A stretch of 64,000 bases of DNA from Spongiibacter nanhainus (GCF_016132545.1 NZ_CP066167.1:3842001-3906000); one strand, 5' to 3'. Positions 49,033 to 58,349 are shown, counted from the first letter of the stretch. Made by a program: numbers and translations. The notes: a model not told the origin generated them from the sequence alone.

Positions 49033-49878
49033 ATGTCAGCGCATAAAAAGAAAGCCACAAACAAAACCGACCCTATCGCGGAGCTACAGCACCTCCAGTC
49101 CCAGCTGGATACGCTCCGTGACAAGCAGCTTCACGCCCTTGAAACCCAACAGCAAGCCCTTGAAAAATCAATAGAAAAGCAGTCTGAAAAGGTGGAGAAG
49201 GCGCGCCAAAAGCTGGCAGAGGCCAAGCAGCGCGTAGCCGACCAAAAAGACGCCAAACCGAGCTTGCTTAAGCGCGCCGAGGCCAGCCTGGAGCGGGCCC
49301 AGACTGCCCATGACAGTGAGCAGAGCGAGTTGGCCCAATTGAGAAGCCAACTCATCGAGCTCAAACTGGATATCAGGCGGGAGAAAACCGTACGAAAAGC
49401 GGAGAAATCCGCCGAAAAAGAGCTGAAATCCAGCCAAAGCACGAAAACACCGCCCAAAAAGGCTGCGGCAAAAAAACCCACTACCGAGGCAAAAGCCCCA
49501 ACTCAAGCCGCTAAAAAAGCCGCTGCCCAAGCGCCGGCCGAGCAAGCAGCTGTGAAGAAGGCACCTGCCAAAAAAGCAGCTGTCCAAAAAGAGAGTACAG
49601 CCAAACCAGCCCCCCAGGCTCAAAAGCCCAAGGAGAAGGCCGCAGCAAGCGAGGCGAAAAAAGCACCGGAGCCCACGGCGGCCAAATCAAGCAAATCCGC
49701 GGCAAAGGCCAAAGAAGAGTCGGCCAAGCTGAAAGAACAAATCAAAGAGGCCGCCGCTGTCACCAAACAGCCAATCCCCAAAGTGCCCAAGCGCCAGCGT
49801 CCACGGAGAATGAGCGACATCCCCAGTCACCCCGACAAAATGGAAGACCGCTTGATCAGCCTGTTCGACGATTTCTAA
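49033..49878 (+). CDS. algP: AlgP-like protein: coiled coil plus Lys/Ala/Pro-rich tail
   Basis: 281 residues from the ATG at 49033. The first 135 form a long coiled coil (LEKSIEKQSEKVEKARQKL). The remainder is a histone-H1-like stretch of AAKK, PAKKAA and KAP repeats up to about 240, ending with a short conserved tail (DRLISLFDDF). AlgP (AlgR3) of P. aeruginosa has this two-part plan and binds DNA. The FKBP upstream and the TIGR02444/YheS genes downstream match the algP locus order. Repeat number in such tails varies between strains, so the coding length may be unstable. The stop overlaps the converging gene by 4 bases. Confidence 0.8.
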   Translation: MSAHKKKATNKTDPIAELQHLQSQLDTLRDKQLHALETQQQALEKSIEKQSEKVEKARQKLAEAKQRVADQKDAKPSLLKRAEASLERAQTAHDSEQSELAQLRSQLIELKLDIRREKTVRKAEKSAEKELKSSQSTKTPPKKAAAKKPTTEAKAPTQAAKKAAAQAPAEQAAVKKAPAKKAAVQKESTAKPAPQAQKPKEKAAASEAKKAPEPTAAKSSKSAAKAKEESAKLKEQIKEAAAVTKQPIPKVPKRQRPRRMSDIPSHPDKMEDRLISLFDDF

Positions 49879-50399
49879 CTGGGCACCTGGGGCGGGCTGC
49901 CTTGCAGGATCGCCGCCACCTCGCTGAGTAGGGGCTCGTCGGCAGCGCCGGCAGCAAAGCCCCAATACACCCAGATATTGGCCGCCACAGAGGCGCCCTT
50001 ATCCCTCTGAGCCAACCACGGCCAAAACCGCCCCGCCAAAGCACCCATCTGCGCCCGCTCGGCCTGCAGCTCAGCGGCTTTAAGGGCGCTATACAGCCCC
50101 TCACTCCCCCCCGACTCGGCGCAGTGGCGCCGCAACTGACGGATGGGCAGCACGAAGTCACCGCGAATTGCCCGGGTTGTCTGGATAAGTTCGCTGATCG
50201 ATGCGGATGTCAGCCGGCACTGCTTCTCAGCCAAATAGGCGCAGCACAGTAACACCACCACGTCGATATCGTAGTGGTCCTGCAATGCCAGCAGGGCATC
50301 CTTCAGGCCCGGACGCTGATACACTGTAACGGCGTAGTGCCACAAGTCCTCCGCCGCTGCCACGGCATTTTCCGCCCCCGCTGTGGAGTGACTGGTCAC
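49875..50399 (-). CDS. TIGR02444 family protein
   Basis: 174 residues from the GTG at 50399, preferred because GGGGAG lies 6 bases upstream; the ATG at 50462 would overlap yheS. Conserved patterns: LWHYAVTVYQRPGLKDALLALQD, DIDVVVLLCCAYL and RPxRxxRR-like VLPIRQLRRH. It is alpha-helical, with no known activity. It is divergent from yheS and convergent with the AlgP-like gene, sharing 4 bases of stop codon (CTAA). The same neighbourhood occurs in Pseudomonas. Confidence 0.85.
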   Translation of the reverse strand: MTSHSTAGAENAVAAAEDLWHYAVTVYQRPGLKDALLALQDHYDIDVVVLLCCAYLAEKQCRLTSASISELIQTTRAIRGDFVLPIRQLRRHCAESGGSEGLYSALKAAELQAERAQMGALAGRFWPWLAQRDKGASVAANIWVYWGFAAGAADEPLLSEVAAILQGSPPQVPS

Positions 50400-50447
50400 C
50401 GCATGCTCCCCGGCGCATAATGCCGCAGCCTTTTTCTGTGTCGAATC

Positions 50448-52349
50448 ATGATTGAAATACAAAACCTCAGCTTACAACGGGGCGGCAAAGCCCTGCTAGA
50501 GCAGGCCTCCCTGCGAATCAATCCCGGTGAACGGGTTGCCCTGGTGGGCGCCAACGGCAGTGGCAAGTCTAGCTTGTTTGCGCTGTTGGCTGGCGAACTG
50601 GGCTTTGACGGCGGCGAGTTGTCTCTGCCGCCGACCTGGCAGATCGCCCAGATGCGCCAGGAAGTCACCGCCAGCGACCGCCCGGCCGTGGACTATGTTA
50701 TCGATGGCCACCGGCGCTTTCGCGAGGTCGAAGCCGCTATAGCAGAGTGCGACGACGACCACCGCCTGGCCGAACTCCACGGCGAGCTGGACACCCTGCG
50801 CGCCTACCAAATTCGCAGCGACGCCGAGCGCCTGCTGCAGGGGCTGGGTTTCAGCCAGGACGAGATCGACAAGCCGGTGAGCGACTTCTCCGGCGGCTGG
50901 CGCATTCGCCTCAATCTAGCCCAGGCACTGATGTGCCCCTCGGACCTGCTGCTATTGGACGAGCCCACCAACCACCTGGATATGGACGCCTGCCTGTGGC
51001 TGGAGGGCTGGTTGGCCCGCTACCCCGGTACCTTGATCCTGATCTCCCACGACCGGGATTTTATCGATGCCTGCTGCGACCACGTCGCCCACCTGGAGCA
51101 TCACACCCTGACCCGCTACCGGGGCAACTACAGCGCCTTTGAGCAACAGCGCGCCGAGCGACTCGCCCAGCAGCAACAGGCTTACGAGAAACAACAGGCG
51201 GTGCGGGCCCACATGGAGGACTTTGTGCGCCGCTTTCGGGCCAAGGCCACCAAAGCCAAGCAGGCCCAGAGCCGCCTTAAAGCCCTGGAGCGCATGGCCG
51301 ACATTGCCCCCGCCCACATCGACTCGCCCTTTCGTTTTAAATTCTACGAGCCGGGCGCCATGTCCGACCCGCTGCTCACCTTGAGCCAAGCGGAGCTGGG
51401 CTACGACACACCGCTGCTGCACCAGGTCAATCTCAGCATTCACCCCACCACCCGCCTGGGTTTGCTGGGCGCCAATGGCGCCGGCAAATCAACGCTGATG
51501 AAAACCCTGGCCGGCACCCTGCCGGTACTGGCCGGACAGCGCCAGGAAGGGGAGCACTGGCGGCTGGGTTATTTTCACCAACACCAACTGGAATCTCTGG
51601 ACCTCAGCGCCAGCCCACTGCTGCAATTGCAGCGCGCCCGCCCGGACGCCCGGGAGCAGGAGATACGCAACTTTTTGGGCGGTTTCAATTTTCGCGGCGA
51701 GATGGCAGACGGCGACTGCCTGGCTTTTTCCGGCGGCGAGAAAGCCCGCCTGGCCCTGGCATTGATTGTCTGGCAGCGACCCAACGTGCTGCTGCTGGAC
51801 GAGCCCACCAACCACCTGGACCTGGATATGTGCCAGGCCCTGACCCAGGCGCTGCAGGAGTTTGACGGGGCCCTGGTGGTGATCTCCCACGACCGCCACC
51901 TGCTGCGCAACACCGTGGACGACCTGCTGTTAGTGGACGCCGGCCACGCCAGTCCCTTCGACGGCAGTCTCGATGACTACCGCCAGTGGTTGCTTAAGCG
52001 CAACAGCGGCGAGGCGCCCCCAAGCCAGAACGACACCGCAGCACCCACCAGTCGCAGCGGCAGCGTCGACAAAAAGCTGGCCCGGCAACAGGCCGCTGCC
52101 CGGCGCGCCGAGCTGGCGCCGCTGACCAAGGAAGTCAAACGCCTGGAAACCGAGATGGAGCGCTGCGCCAAGCGCCTGGCAGCCATCGAAGCCGCCCTGC
52201 TGGATGCCAGCATTTACGATGACGACAACAAAGCCAAGTTGACCGAGCTGTTGACCGAACAGGGTCAGCTGCGGGAGCAGAACGACAACACCGAGGAGCG
52301 CTGGCTGGCCCTGCAGGAGGAACTGGAAGCCCTGTCCACCGCCGACTAA
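50448..52349 (+). CDS. yheS: ABC-F family ATPase YheS
   Basis: Ribosome-associated ATPase (ABC-F) of 633 residues. There are two nucleotide-binding domains. NBD1 has GANGSGKSS (about 35), FSGGWRIRLNLAQAL and LLLDEPTNHLDMD. NBD2 has GANGAGKST (about 345), FSGGEKARLALALI and LLLDEPTNHLDLD. Between them lies the PtIM linker (about 235-285, RFRAKATKAKQAQSR). A C-terminal coiled coil follows after a Ser/Thr-rich linker. No membrane domain is present. Family members act on stalled translation. Confidence 0.94.
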   Translation: MIEIQNLSLQRGGKALLEQASLRINPGERVALVGANGSGKSSLFALLAGELGFDGGELSLPPTWQIAQMRQEVTASDRPAVDYVIDGHRRFREVEAAIAECDDDHRLAELHGELDTLRAYQIRSDAERLLQGLGFSQDEIDKPVSDFSGGWRIRLNLAQALMCPSDLLLLDEPTNHLDMDACLWLEGWLARYPGTLILISHDRDFIDACCDHVAHLEHHTLTRYRGNYSAFEQQRAERLAQQQQAYEKQQAVRAHMEDFVRRFRAKATKAKQAQSRLKALERMADIAPAHIDSPFRFKFYEPGAMSDPLLTLSQAELGYDTPLLHQVNLSIHPTTRLGLLGANGAGKSTLMKTLAGTLPVLAGQRQEGEHWRLGYFHQHQLESLDLSASPLLQLQRARPDAREQEIRNFLGGFNFRGEMADGDCLAFSGGEKARLALALIVWQRPNVLLLDEPTNHLDLDMCQALTQALQEFDGALVVISHDRHLLRNTVDDLLLVDAGHASPFDGSLDDYRQWLLKRNSGEAPPSQNDTAAPTSRSGSVDKKLARQQAAARRAELAPLTKEVKRLETEMERCAKRLAAIEAALLDASIYDDDNKAKLTELLTEQGQLREQNDNTEERWLALQEELEALSTAD

Positions 52350-52438
52350 GCGCTGCGGCATAGGCCAATTGGCGCTTGCCGCTCCGACCCAGGGGGGCTA
52401 AGGTTCGCTGTCGTTAAACAGCCTACCCAGAGAATACT

Positions 52439-53068
52439 ATGAGCACACTTCCCACCCATATCGGTCAAGTTGAGATGGCCGAGGTAAAAGGCTTTCTCGC
52501 CGACGACGAGGCCGAGGCCCTGTACCGTCACGGCCTGGCCAGCGCCCCAATGGGAGCCGTTCTGGAAGTGGGCAGCTACTGCGGCAAATCCACGCTATAC
52601 CTGGCGCTGGCTTGTAAAGCGCACAACAGCGTGGTCTATGCGGTGGACCATCACGTCGGGTCTGAGGAACACCAACCCGGCGAAATGTTTCACGACCCGG
52701 ATTTGTTTAACGCCAACGACCAGCACTTCGACAGCTTCGCCGAATTTCGCCGCAACGTGCGCCGCAGCGGCCTTAGCGACTGGGTGGTACCGCTGGTGGC
52801 GCCGTCCACCGTCTGCGCCCGTCACTGGCAAACGCCACTGGCAATGTGTTTTATCGACGGCGGTCACAGCCTGGATGCGGCGCTGAGCGACTACCGCTGC
52901 TGGTCTGACCGGGTGATGCGGGGCGGTATTCTGGCCATTCACGACCTCTATCCCGAACCCGAGCTGGGCGGCCAAGCGCCCATTGCCATCTACCGCTTGG
53001 CGCTGGCGTCGGGACTCTATGAAGAAGTGGAACGGGTCAATTCGTTGGGGGTGCTGCGCAAACGGTAA
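52439..53068 (+). CDS. class I SAM-dependent methyltransferase (Methyltransf_24 type)
   Basis: 209 residues. SAM motif I is LEVGSYCGKSTLYLA (about 42-56), motif II AVDHH (about 68) and the post-motif CFIDGGHSLDAALSDY (about 138-153), then GGILAIHDLY. This pattern belongs to the group that includes cephalosporin-hydroxylase-like and glycan O-methyltransferases. The acceptor is unknown. The gene is alone, converging on a 2OG oxygenase 16 bases away; both are stand-alone modifying enzymes, but a common pathway is not shown. Confidence 0.85.
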   Translation: MSTLPTHIGQVEMAEVKGFLADDEAEALYRHGLASAPMGAVLEVGSYCGKSTLYLALACKAHNSVVYAVDHHVGSEEHQPGEMFHDPDLFNANDQHFDSFAEFRRNVRRSGLSDWVVPLVAPSTVCARHWQTPLAMCFIDGGHSLDAALSDYRCWSDRVMRGGILAIHDLYPEPELGGQAPIAIYRLALASGLYEEVERVNSLGVLRKR

Positions 53069-53083
53069 GTTTGCGCTGAAACA

Positions 53084-53755
53084 TTATCTCGGCGGGTCGA
53101 TCTGAGCATTGATGCTGCCGTTAACCCGAAACCAGCCGGCAATACTGTAGCGGGTGCGCTGGGCAGCCAGCACCTCGTGGGGCACGCTGTCACTGAGGAA
53201 GACCACCAGTGTTCCCATCAGTGGGGTAACTTTGCTCACCACCGAATCGTCATCGCCGTATATCAGCAACTGCCCACCATCGGCCTCCTGCCAACCACCA
53301 TTCAAATAAAATACCGTCGACAACACCCGGTTGCTGCGCCCCTTGAACGCATCGATATGCTTTTTGTAAAAGGCACCGGGCAGGTAGCGGGCAAAGTGGG
53401 CCTCGTAGTCAAACAAGCCCATAAACAGGCGGCGATTGATGGCCTGCCGCAACTGCTCCATCCACGCCAAGTATTGTGCCTCGGCGGGGTCAGCGCTGCC
53501 CAGCCAGCGAATCTCATCGCTGCGCACAAAGCGATTGAGCTGAAAGTCCCGCTCCCGACCAACGCCAGCGCGGCGAAAGGCCTCATCACCCAGTGAAGTG
53601 ACGCGCAGCAGCAAGGCCTCCGAAAGCGCGGGGGGCAAAGCCAGCGGCAATACCACAAAGCCTCGACCGGTCAGCCCATCGGCAATAACATCGAACAGCG
53701 GAAGCTCAACGGAGGAGGCAGCAATTTCAGCGGACACCGGCAGGCCCTCGTACAT
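53084..53755 (-). CDS. 2-oxoglutarate/Fe(II)-dependent dioxygenase (prolyl-hydroxylase-like)
   Basis: 223 residues. The iron triad reads His133-x-Asp135 (KKHIDAF) and His193 (SVPHEV). Arg202 is placed for 2-oxoglutarate binding, and the fold signature RVLSTVFYLNGGWQEADGGQL precedes the distal His. The pattern is close to the P4H/Tpa1-like proteins, which can hydroxylate proteins. The substrate is unknown. Its start has a weak ribosome binding site. Confidence 0.88.
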   Translation of the reverse strand: MYEGLPVSAEIAASSVELPLFDVIADGLTGRGFVVLPLALPPALSEALLLRVTSLGDEAFRRAGVGRERDFQLNRFVRSDEIRWLGSADPAEAQYLAWMEQLRQAINRRLFMGLFDYEAHFARYLPGAFYKKHIDAFKGRSNRVLSTVFYLNGGWQEADGGQLLIYGDDDSVVSKVTPLMGTLVVFLSDSVPHEVLAAQRTRYSIAGWFRVNGSINAQIDPPR

Positions 53756-53809
53756 GAAGGCCGCAATTAAGACCGACTTTTACCCCGGTGTCACGTCTTT
53801 TGTGTTGCC

Positions 53810-55012
53810 TTATTGAGCGCCGCCTTCCAGGGCCACTTGGCGGGCAAAACGGGAGGGGCTGGGGACCGCTGTAAAGGCCAACGCCGAGGCCACCAGCATG
53901 GTTACACTCATCGGCCAGAACGCCTCACTGTGAAATTGGGCCGATATACCGCTGACAATGGCGCCAATCAAAAATTGGGCACTGCCCATCAGAGCCGATG
54001 CCACCCCCGCATGGTGGGGAAAAAATTGCAGGCAGCAAGCCTGGGTATTGCCCATCACTCCACCCAGGGCGCCAATACTCAACATGATGACCGGCACCAC
54101 CACCCACAAGGGCGGCTGAAATCCGGTGATCATCACCAGCAATAGACACGCCGCAAGCTGTATAGCGATAGCACCGTAGAGAATCTGCGCCGAGGACAGT
54201 CGGTTCAACAAGTGATTGTTAATACGATTGCCCATAGCCATGGTGATGATATTGGCAGCAAACAGCGCGGAGAACGTCGTCTCGCTCACGCCGTAGCCTT
54301 CGATATACACCAGCGAGGAGTTGACCAGAAAGGTCATCATCACACTAAAGGTCAGGCCTTGAGTGAGCACATACCGCATTGCCGTGCCATGGCTAAGCAC
54401 ATAGCGATAGCGATGTAACAGTGACTCGCCACCTGCCGGCGCCGCAGTGGAGGGGCGGCTCTCTACACCCCGCCAGGTCAACATCAAGACCACACCGGCA
54501 TAGGCGGCAAGGGCGAAGAACACCATCCGCCAGCCGCTGAGATGAAATACCGCAGTGCCCAAAGCCGGCGCAATAGCGGGGGCAAAGATGGTAATCAGGG
54601 CGATCAAGGCAAATAACTTGGCCGCCGCCTGCCCCTCAGTGGTATCGCGGATTAATGCCGGCACCACCACGGCGGCAAAGCCGCCGCCCACCGCTTGTAC
54701 CAGGCGCGCCACCCAGAACACCTCCAGGCTTTGCGCTGTCGCCAGCACCAGGCTGGCCAGACCAAACACCGCCAAACCGACAAACAGCACCGGACGCCGG
54801 CCCCAATAGTCACTCACTGGCCCACCGACAAACTGGCCCAGGCTGATCCCCAGGATGTACAAGCTGACGGTGATGGCCACATCCTGCACCGGCGCCGAAA
54901 AATCTCCGGCGATCACCGGTATTACTGGCAGGTACATGTCCACGGCTAGCGGTGACAAGGCAAATACCGATGCCAGCAGCAGGGCCATTTTTAAGGGGAC
55001 AGAGTGGGTCAT
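53810..55012 (-). CDS. Bcr/CflA-type MFS multidrug transporter
   Basis: 400 residues, twelve membrane segments. The ATG at 55012 is used because upstream codons run through the operator region. Visible features are LAVDMYLPVIPVIAGDF, GQFVGGPVSDYWGRRPVLF (motif A, residues about 50-70) and LVQAVGGGFAAVVVPALIRD. Family members export bicyclomycin, chloramphenicol or similar drugs. The divergent MarR gene and the palindromes between them suggest inducible expression. No ligand is known. Confidence 0.93.
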   Translation of the reverse strand: MTHSVPLKMALLLASVFALSPLAVDMYLPVIPVIAGDFSAPVQDVAITVSLYILGISLGQFVGGPVSDYWGRRPVLFVGLAVFGLASLVLATAQSLEVFWVARLVQAVGGGFAAVVVPALIRDTTEGQAAAKLFALIALITIFAPAIAPALGTAVFHLSGWRMVFFALAAYAGVVLMLTWRGVESRPSTAAPAGGESLLHRYRYVLSHGTAMRYVLTQGLTFSVMMTFLVNSSLVYIEGYGVSETTFSALFAANIITMAMGNRINNHLLNRLSSAQILYGAIAIQLAACLLLVMITGFQPPLWVVVPVIMLSIGALGGVMGNTQACCLQFFPHHAGVASALMGSAQFLIGAIVSGISAQFHSEAFWPMSVTMLVASALAFTAVPSPSRFARQVALEGGAQ

Positions 55013-55023
55013 AAAGTATCCAT

Positions 55024-55072
55024 TTATCTTTCTGGAAAGATAATAACTGGAAAGTATCTTTCTAGCAAGATA
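55024..55072. promoter_or_regulatory. double palindromic operator between the MFS and MarR genes
   Basis: TTATCTTTC TG GAAAGATAA (55024-55043) is a perfect 9-bp inverted repeat with a 2-bp centre. A second, imperfect copy follows: TATCTT...AAGATA (55055-55060 with 55067-55072). The segment GAAAG-TAT-CTTTC (about 55050-55062) makes a third arrangement of the same half-sites. The spacing and AT-rich half-sites are typical of MarR-dimer operators, and they lie immediately upstream of both start codons. Confidence 0.8.
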
Positions 55073-55102
55073 ATATTGTCGCATCGAGCAAGGGTATACA
55101 CT

Positions 55103-55609
55103 GTGGACGACAAGCGAATCAGCATCGACCAACTGCGGGAACAACAGCGACAAAACTGGCCGGAAGCCTACAACAGCTCTCGGCCGGCGGTGCTGCGTAT
55201 ACTCCGCGCCGCCGATGAATTTCTGAATCAAAGCCGCATCATGAATTCAGAGCACAACCTGCAGGGGCCGGATTTTGACGTTTTGCTGGCACTGCGCCGT
55301 CAGCAGCGGCCTTTTCGGGTTACCCCCACGGAGCTGTGCCGGGCGTTATTGATCAGCTCCGGCGGTCTGACCAAAGTACTCAACCGGCTTGAACAAGCCG
55401 GTCTGATCGAACGCCCCGCCAACCCCAGCGACGGCAGAAGTAAATTGGTGCAATTGACCGCCAAAGGGCAAACCCTGGCGGAAACCGTCATCAAACAGGT
55501 GTCTGATCTGCATGCCCAGCGCTTATCCAGGCTCAGCGCCGATGAGGAAGCAACGCTGGACGCGCTGCTGAAGAAGATGCTGGATACCGCCCCGGCGGCC
55601 GGCGACTGA
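55103..55609 (+). CDS. MarR-family transcriptional regulator
   Basis: 168 residues from the GTG at 55103 (AAGGG about 9 bases upstream); an ATG at 55004 would read through the operators. It has the MarR winged helix: NLQGPDFDVLLALRRQ, VTPTELCRALLISSGGLTKVLNRLEQAGLIERP and PSDGRSKLVQLTAKG. It is divergent from the Bcr/CflA transporter and presumably represses both. Confidence 0.92.
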   Translation: MDDKRISIDQLREQQRQNWPEAYNSSRPAVLRILRAADEFLNQSRIMNSEHNLQGPDFDVLLALRRQQRPFRVTPTELCRALLISSGGLTKVLNRLEQAGLIERPANPSDGRSKLVQLTAKGQTLAETVIKQVSDLHAQRLSRLSADEEATLDALLKKMLDTAPAAGD

Positions 55610-55666
55610 CCGACCCCACGAAGAGATAGGCCCAGGGTGAAAGCCAGCCTGAGCCAGCGGGCGCCA

Positions 55667-57316
55667 TCAAAAGGACCAGCGCACCCGCCAGAAGAAGTCC
55701 GCTTCAAAAGCATCCAGCCGGGCCGGGTCAGCCACATCCTCACTCAATCCCCGGGCCACCACCAGTTCACTCTCCAGGCCGCTCTCGCCAGCGGGAATCA
55801 CAGTGACACGGACACCGGCGTCGCTAAGGGTCTGGCTGTCACCCAGATCGTCGTCGGTATCGTTGTAGCGGGCCGCGCCGTACTCGACAAACACTGAGGG
55901 CGTGAGGCTCAACGTTTCAAACTGCCAGCGGCGCTGCACACCGATATGGAGAAACACCCCTTGATCGCCAACCAAAGCTCCCGGCAGATAGGCGCTGAGG
56001 CTGCCCAAACCGCCCAGCACAAACTGTTGCTGCTGGGGCAGCTGCACATCGTTACTGAGCTGGCCGTGAAGATTAAACGTGGTGGTCCAGGCCGGCGTTA
56101 GATCGAACTTGTAGGCCAGGCGCGGTTGCAACAGCACAAAATCGGCGCTGCGATTGGTGATGCTTACCTCACTGCTACCCCGGTCGCGGAGGGTGCCGTC
56201 GTTACCGCCGACGCCCACCTTCAGCGCCAGTTGCGCGGTGAGAAAATCCGGGCGCTGCCCCAGGCGACCGCGGGCCGCATATTTTGCCCCCACTGAAGCC
56301 ACCGCGTAGCGCTCTTCAAGCAAAACCTCGGATCGACTCGCTTCGGTGTCGCCAACGATCTCCGAATCCACGTAGTCAATGCCTTCAAACACGCTGATAC
56401 GCCGCCGGGGCGTACTGGACAGCAGCTGCTCACCGTCCACGCCAAGGCGGGTAATCTCGGCCTCTAAGGGCACAGGTACAAAAACCGTCCCGGGCTGGCA
56501 GAAAAACAGCACGCACCCACCGGCCGTTGGATTTTCCTCTGCGACCACCGGCTCGCGTTCATAGCGAACATGATTGATATCCAGACCAAAAAGACCAAAG
56601 TGGAAGGGTCGATCCACCCTGGCATCAAGCTGATGGTAGGACTCCCCGTCTTCGGCACCGCCAAGATCCACAAAGGCGGTCTGGTAGCCCAGATTTAATT
56701 TACTGCCATCGCCAAACTCGTGGCTGAGGCCCGCCAGACCAAAGTAGCGCCCCAGATAGCGGCTGCCCTGGTTGTTGACCTCAATGGCGCCACTACTGGG
56801 CTGGTGGTCGGCAACCGGCTCGGCGATAAAGTCCAGGATGACCTGCTTGTCGTAGTGGACCTCGTAGCTGACCCGATAACTGACACCCATACGCTGAGCC
56901 TGCATGTCTGCCAGCACCCGGGCACGATCGTATTCCGCCAGCGTCAGATCCGGGTCCCCCACCAGACTGCGAAAATGCCGGCGTACCGCCGGGTCGCCCC
57001 GTACCCCTTTCAGGGTGTGCTGAGACACCATCACCACCACCGTGTCGCCGCGGCGAAAGTAGTGCAGCCCGACAAGAAAATGCCCGGTGTTGTAGTAGCG
57101 GCGGGCAAGGGCCGTGATCGCCGCTGAGGGAGTGGCCTCCGCCAGCAGTAACTCCCGTAAATCCGCATCCGACAGATAGCGATTGCCAATCACCTGGAGG
57201 CGGATGCCACCGACGGTGACCTCCACTTTGGACGATGACGTCCCCTGCTCTGCCTCGGCAATTTGCGCGCTACTGGCCAACTGGGGCGGCATCACTGGCG
57301 GCAAGTCTATGGCCAT
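55667..57316 (-). CDS. ShlB/FhaC/HecB-type two-partner secretion outer-membrane protein (TpsB)
   Basis: 549 residues. A POTRA region (about 31-105, VEVTVGGIRLQVIGNRYLSDADLRELL) precedes a beta-barrel with the family patterns LGRYFGLAGLSHEFGDG, FDLTPAWTTTFNLHGQLSNDVQLP, QQQFVLGGLGSLSAYLPG and a terminal Phe (FWRVRWSF). It translocates a TpsA exoprotein across the outer membrane. Oddities: the first 30 residues contain no signal peptide, although the start has a perfect AAGGAG and an in-frame stop directly precedes it; and no TpsA gene is in sight. An OmpA-family gene lies upstream. Confidence 0.85.
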   Translation of the reverse strand: MAIDLPPVMPPQLASSAQIAEAEQGTSSSKVEVTVGGIRLQVIGNRYLSDADLRELLLAEATPSAAITALARRYYNTGHFLVGLHYFRRGDTVVVMVSQHTLKGVRGDPAVRRHFRSLVGDPDLTLAEYDRARVLADMQAQRMGVSYRVSYEVHYDKQVILDFIAEPVADHQPSSGAIEVNNQGSRYLGRYFGLAGLSHEFGDGSKLNLGYQTAFVDLGGAEDGESYHQLDARVDRPFHFGLFGLDINHVRYEREPVVAEENPTAGGCVLFFCQPGTVFVPVPLEAEITRLGVDGEQLLSSTPRRRISVFEGIDYVDSEIVGDTEASRSEVLLEERYAVASVGAKYAARGRLGQRPDFLTAQLALKVGVGGNDGTLRDRGSSEVSITNRSADFVLLQPRLAYKFDLTPAWTTTFNLHGQLSNDVQLPQQQQFVLGGLGSLSAYLPGALVGDQGVFLHIGVQRRWQFETLSLTPSVFVEYGAARYNDTDDDLGDSQTLSDAGVRVTVIPAGESGLESELVVARGLSEDVADPARLDAFEADFFWRVRWSF

Positions 57317-57407
57317 TCAGAGCTCCTTGCAGATAAATCATGGGTGGATAAAAAGTGGATGAAAAAATAGATGGATATATTCATATCAGTGGCAACGGCG
57401 AGTTGGT

Positions 57408-58349
57408 CTAGTTTCCGGGGCGCCTCAGCCACACCTCAACCCGACGCCCCCGCAAGGAAGGGCCGGCACCGGGGTCGGCGACACCACGGCCCTGCACCGT
57501 GGCAATGCGCCGCTCTGGCAGCCCTGCGGCCAACAGCACAGAGCGCACCGCTTGCGCCCGGCGCAGGGACAGTTGCCGATTGGCCTCACCTTCCCCGGTG
57601 GCGTCAGCGTAGCCAATCAGCATTACCTGCCCCGCTTGCACGGACAGGGACTGGGCAACAAGCTGAATCGTCTTCTTGCCGGCGGCATCCAATTCGGCAC
57701 TGCCGGCAGCAAAGTATGCAGACGCCTCCAGCCGTGCAACAGGCGCCGCCGACGGTGGGCCTGGTCGCGAGCTGTCACCGGCACTCAAATAGCAGCCATT
57801 GGCCATTACCGGCTGACCGGGCGGTGTGCGCCGGCACTGATCGTCCCGATCACACACGCCGTCGCCATCCTCATCCCGGCAGTCGGTCACATTTTGGGGG
57901 CGCACATCGGGGAAATCGGGTTGCACAGTTTGCAGGGGGTAGAGTCCCATTTGATCACCGCCCTGGGCCAACAAACCATCTGGCGCCGCCACCAACTGCT
58001 GGGATGACGCCGCTGCTCTGGTGCGGCGAGGAGGCTCGTCCATCGCCGTCAGCGATGCCTCGTCTCCCGCCGACATACCCAGATCATCCGCCGGACCCAG
58101 CATAACGGGCCCGGAGAAGGACTCTGCCGCCACCGCATCGGCGGCGACGATCTCGATCCCCACCAATTCAGTTATAGGCGATAAGCGCGCCAGGATCGGC
58201 AGCGGTGCCAATAAGCGCAGCAATTGGGCAGATGCCGGGCTGCTGATTACCGAGGCAGATATCAGCGCCAGCGACAGGGTAGCGACCTTCACCCCCTTGC
58301 GACATACCCGACTCGTTCGCAGAAAGCCCACCATCCTGGCCTGTCCCAC
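57408..58349 (-). CDS. OmpA-family protein with thrombospondin type 3-like repeat
   Basis: 313 residues from a GTG (GAGGG 5 bases upstream; an ATG 5 codons later is possible). A signal peptide (LSLALISASVISSPASA) is followed by a long variable region, then a calcium-binding-type motif DCRDEDGDGVCDRDDQC (about 155-171). The OmpA C-terminal domain follows (about 205-310, with YADATGEGEANRQLSLRRAQ). That domain binds peptidoglycan. It precedes the TpsB gene by 91 bases and is probably cotranscribed, giving a wall-anchored partner for the secretion pore; that role is inference. Confidence 0.88.
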   Translation of the reverse strand: MGQARMVGFLRTSRVCRKGVKVATLSLALISASVISSPASAQLLRLLAPLPILARLSPITELVGIEIVAADAVAAESFSGPVMLGPADDLGMSAGDEASLTAMDEPPRRTRAAASSQQLVAAPDGLLAQGGDQMGLYPLQTVQPDFPDVRPQNVTDCRDEDGDGVCDRDDQCRRTPPGQPVMANGCYLSAGDSSRPGPPSAAPVARLEASAYFAAGSAELDAAGKKTIQLVAQSLSVQAGQVMLIGYADATGEGEANRQLSLRRAQAVRSVLLAAGLPERRIATVQGRGVADPGAGPSLRGRRVEVWLRRPGN

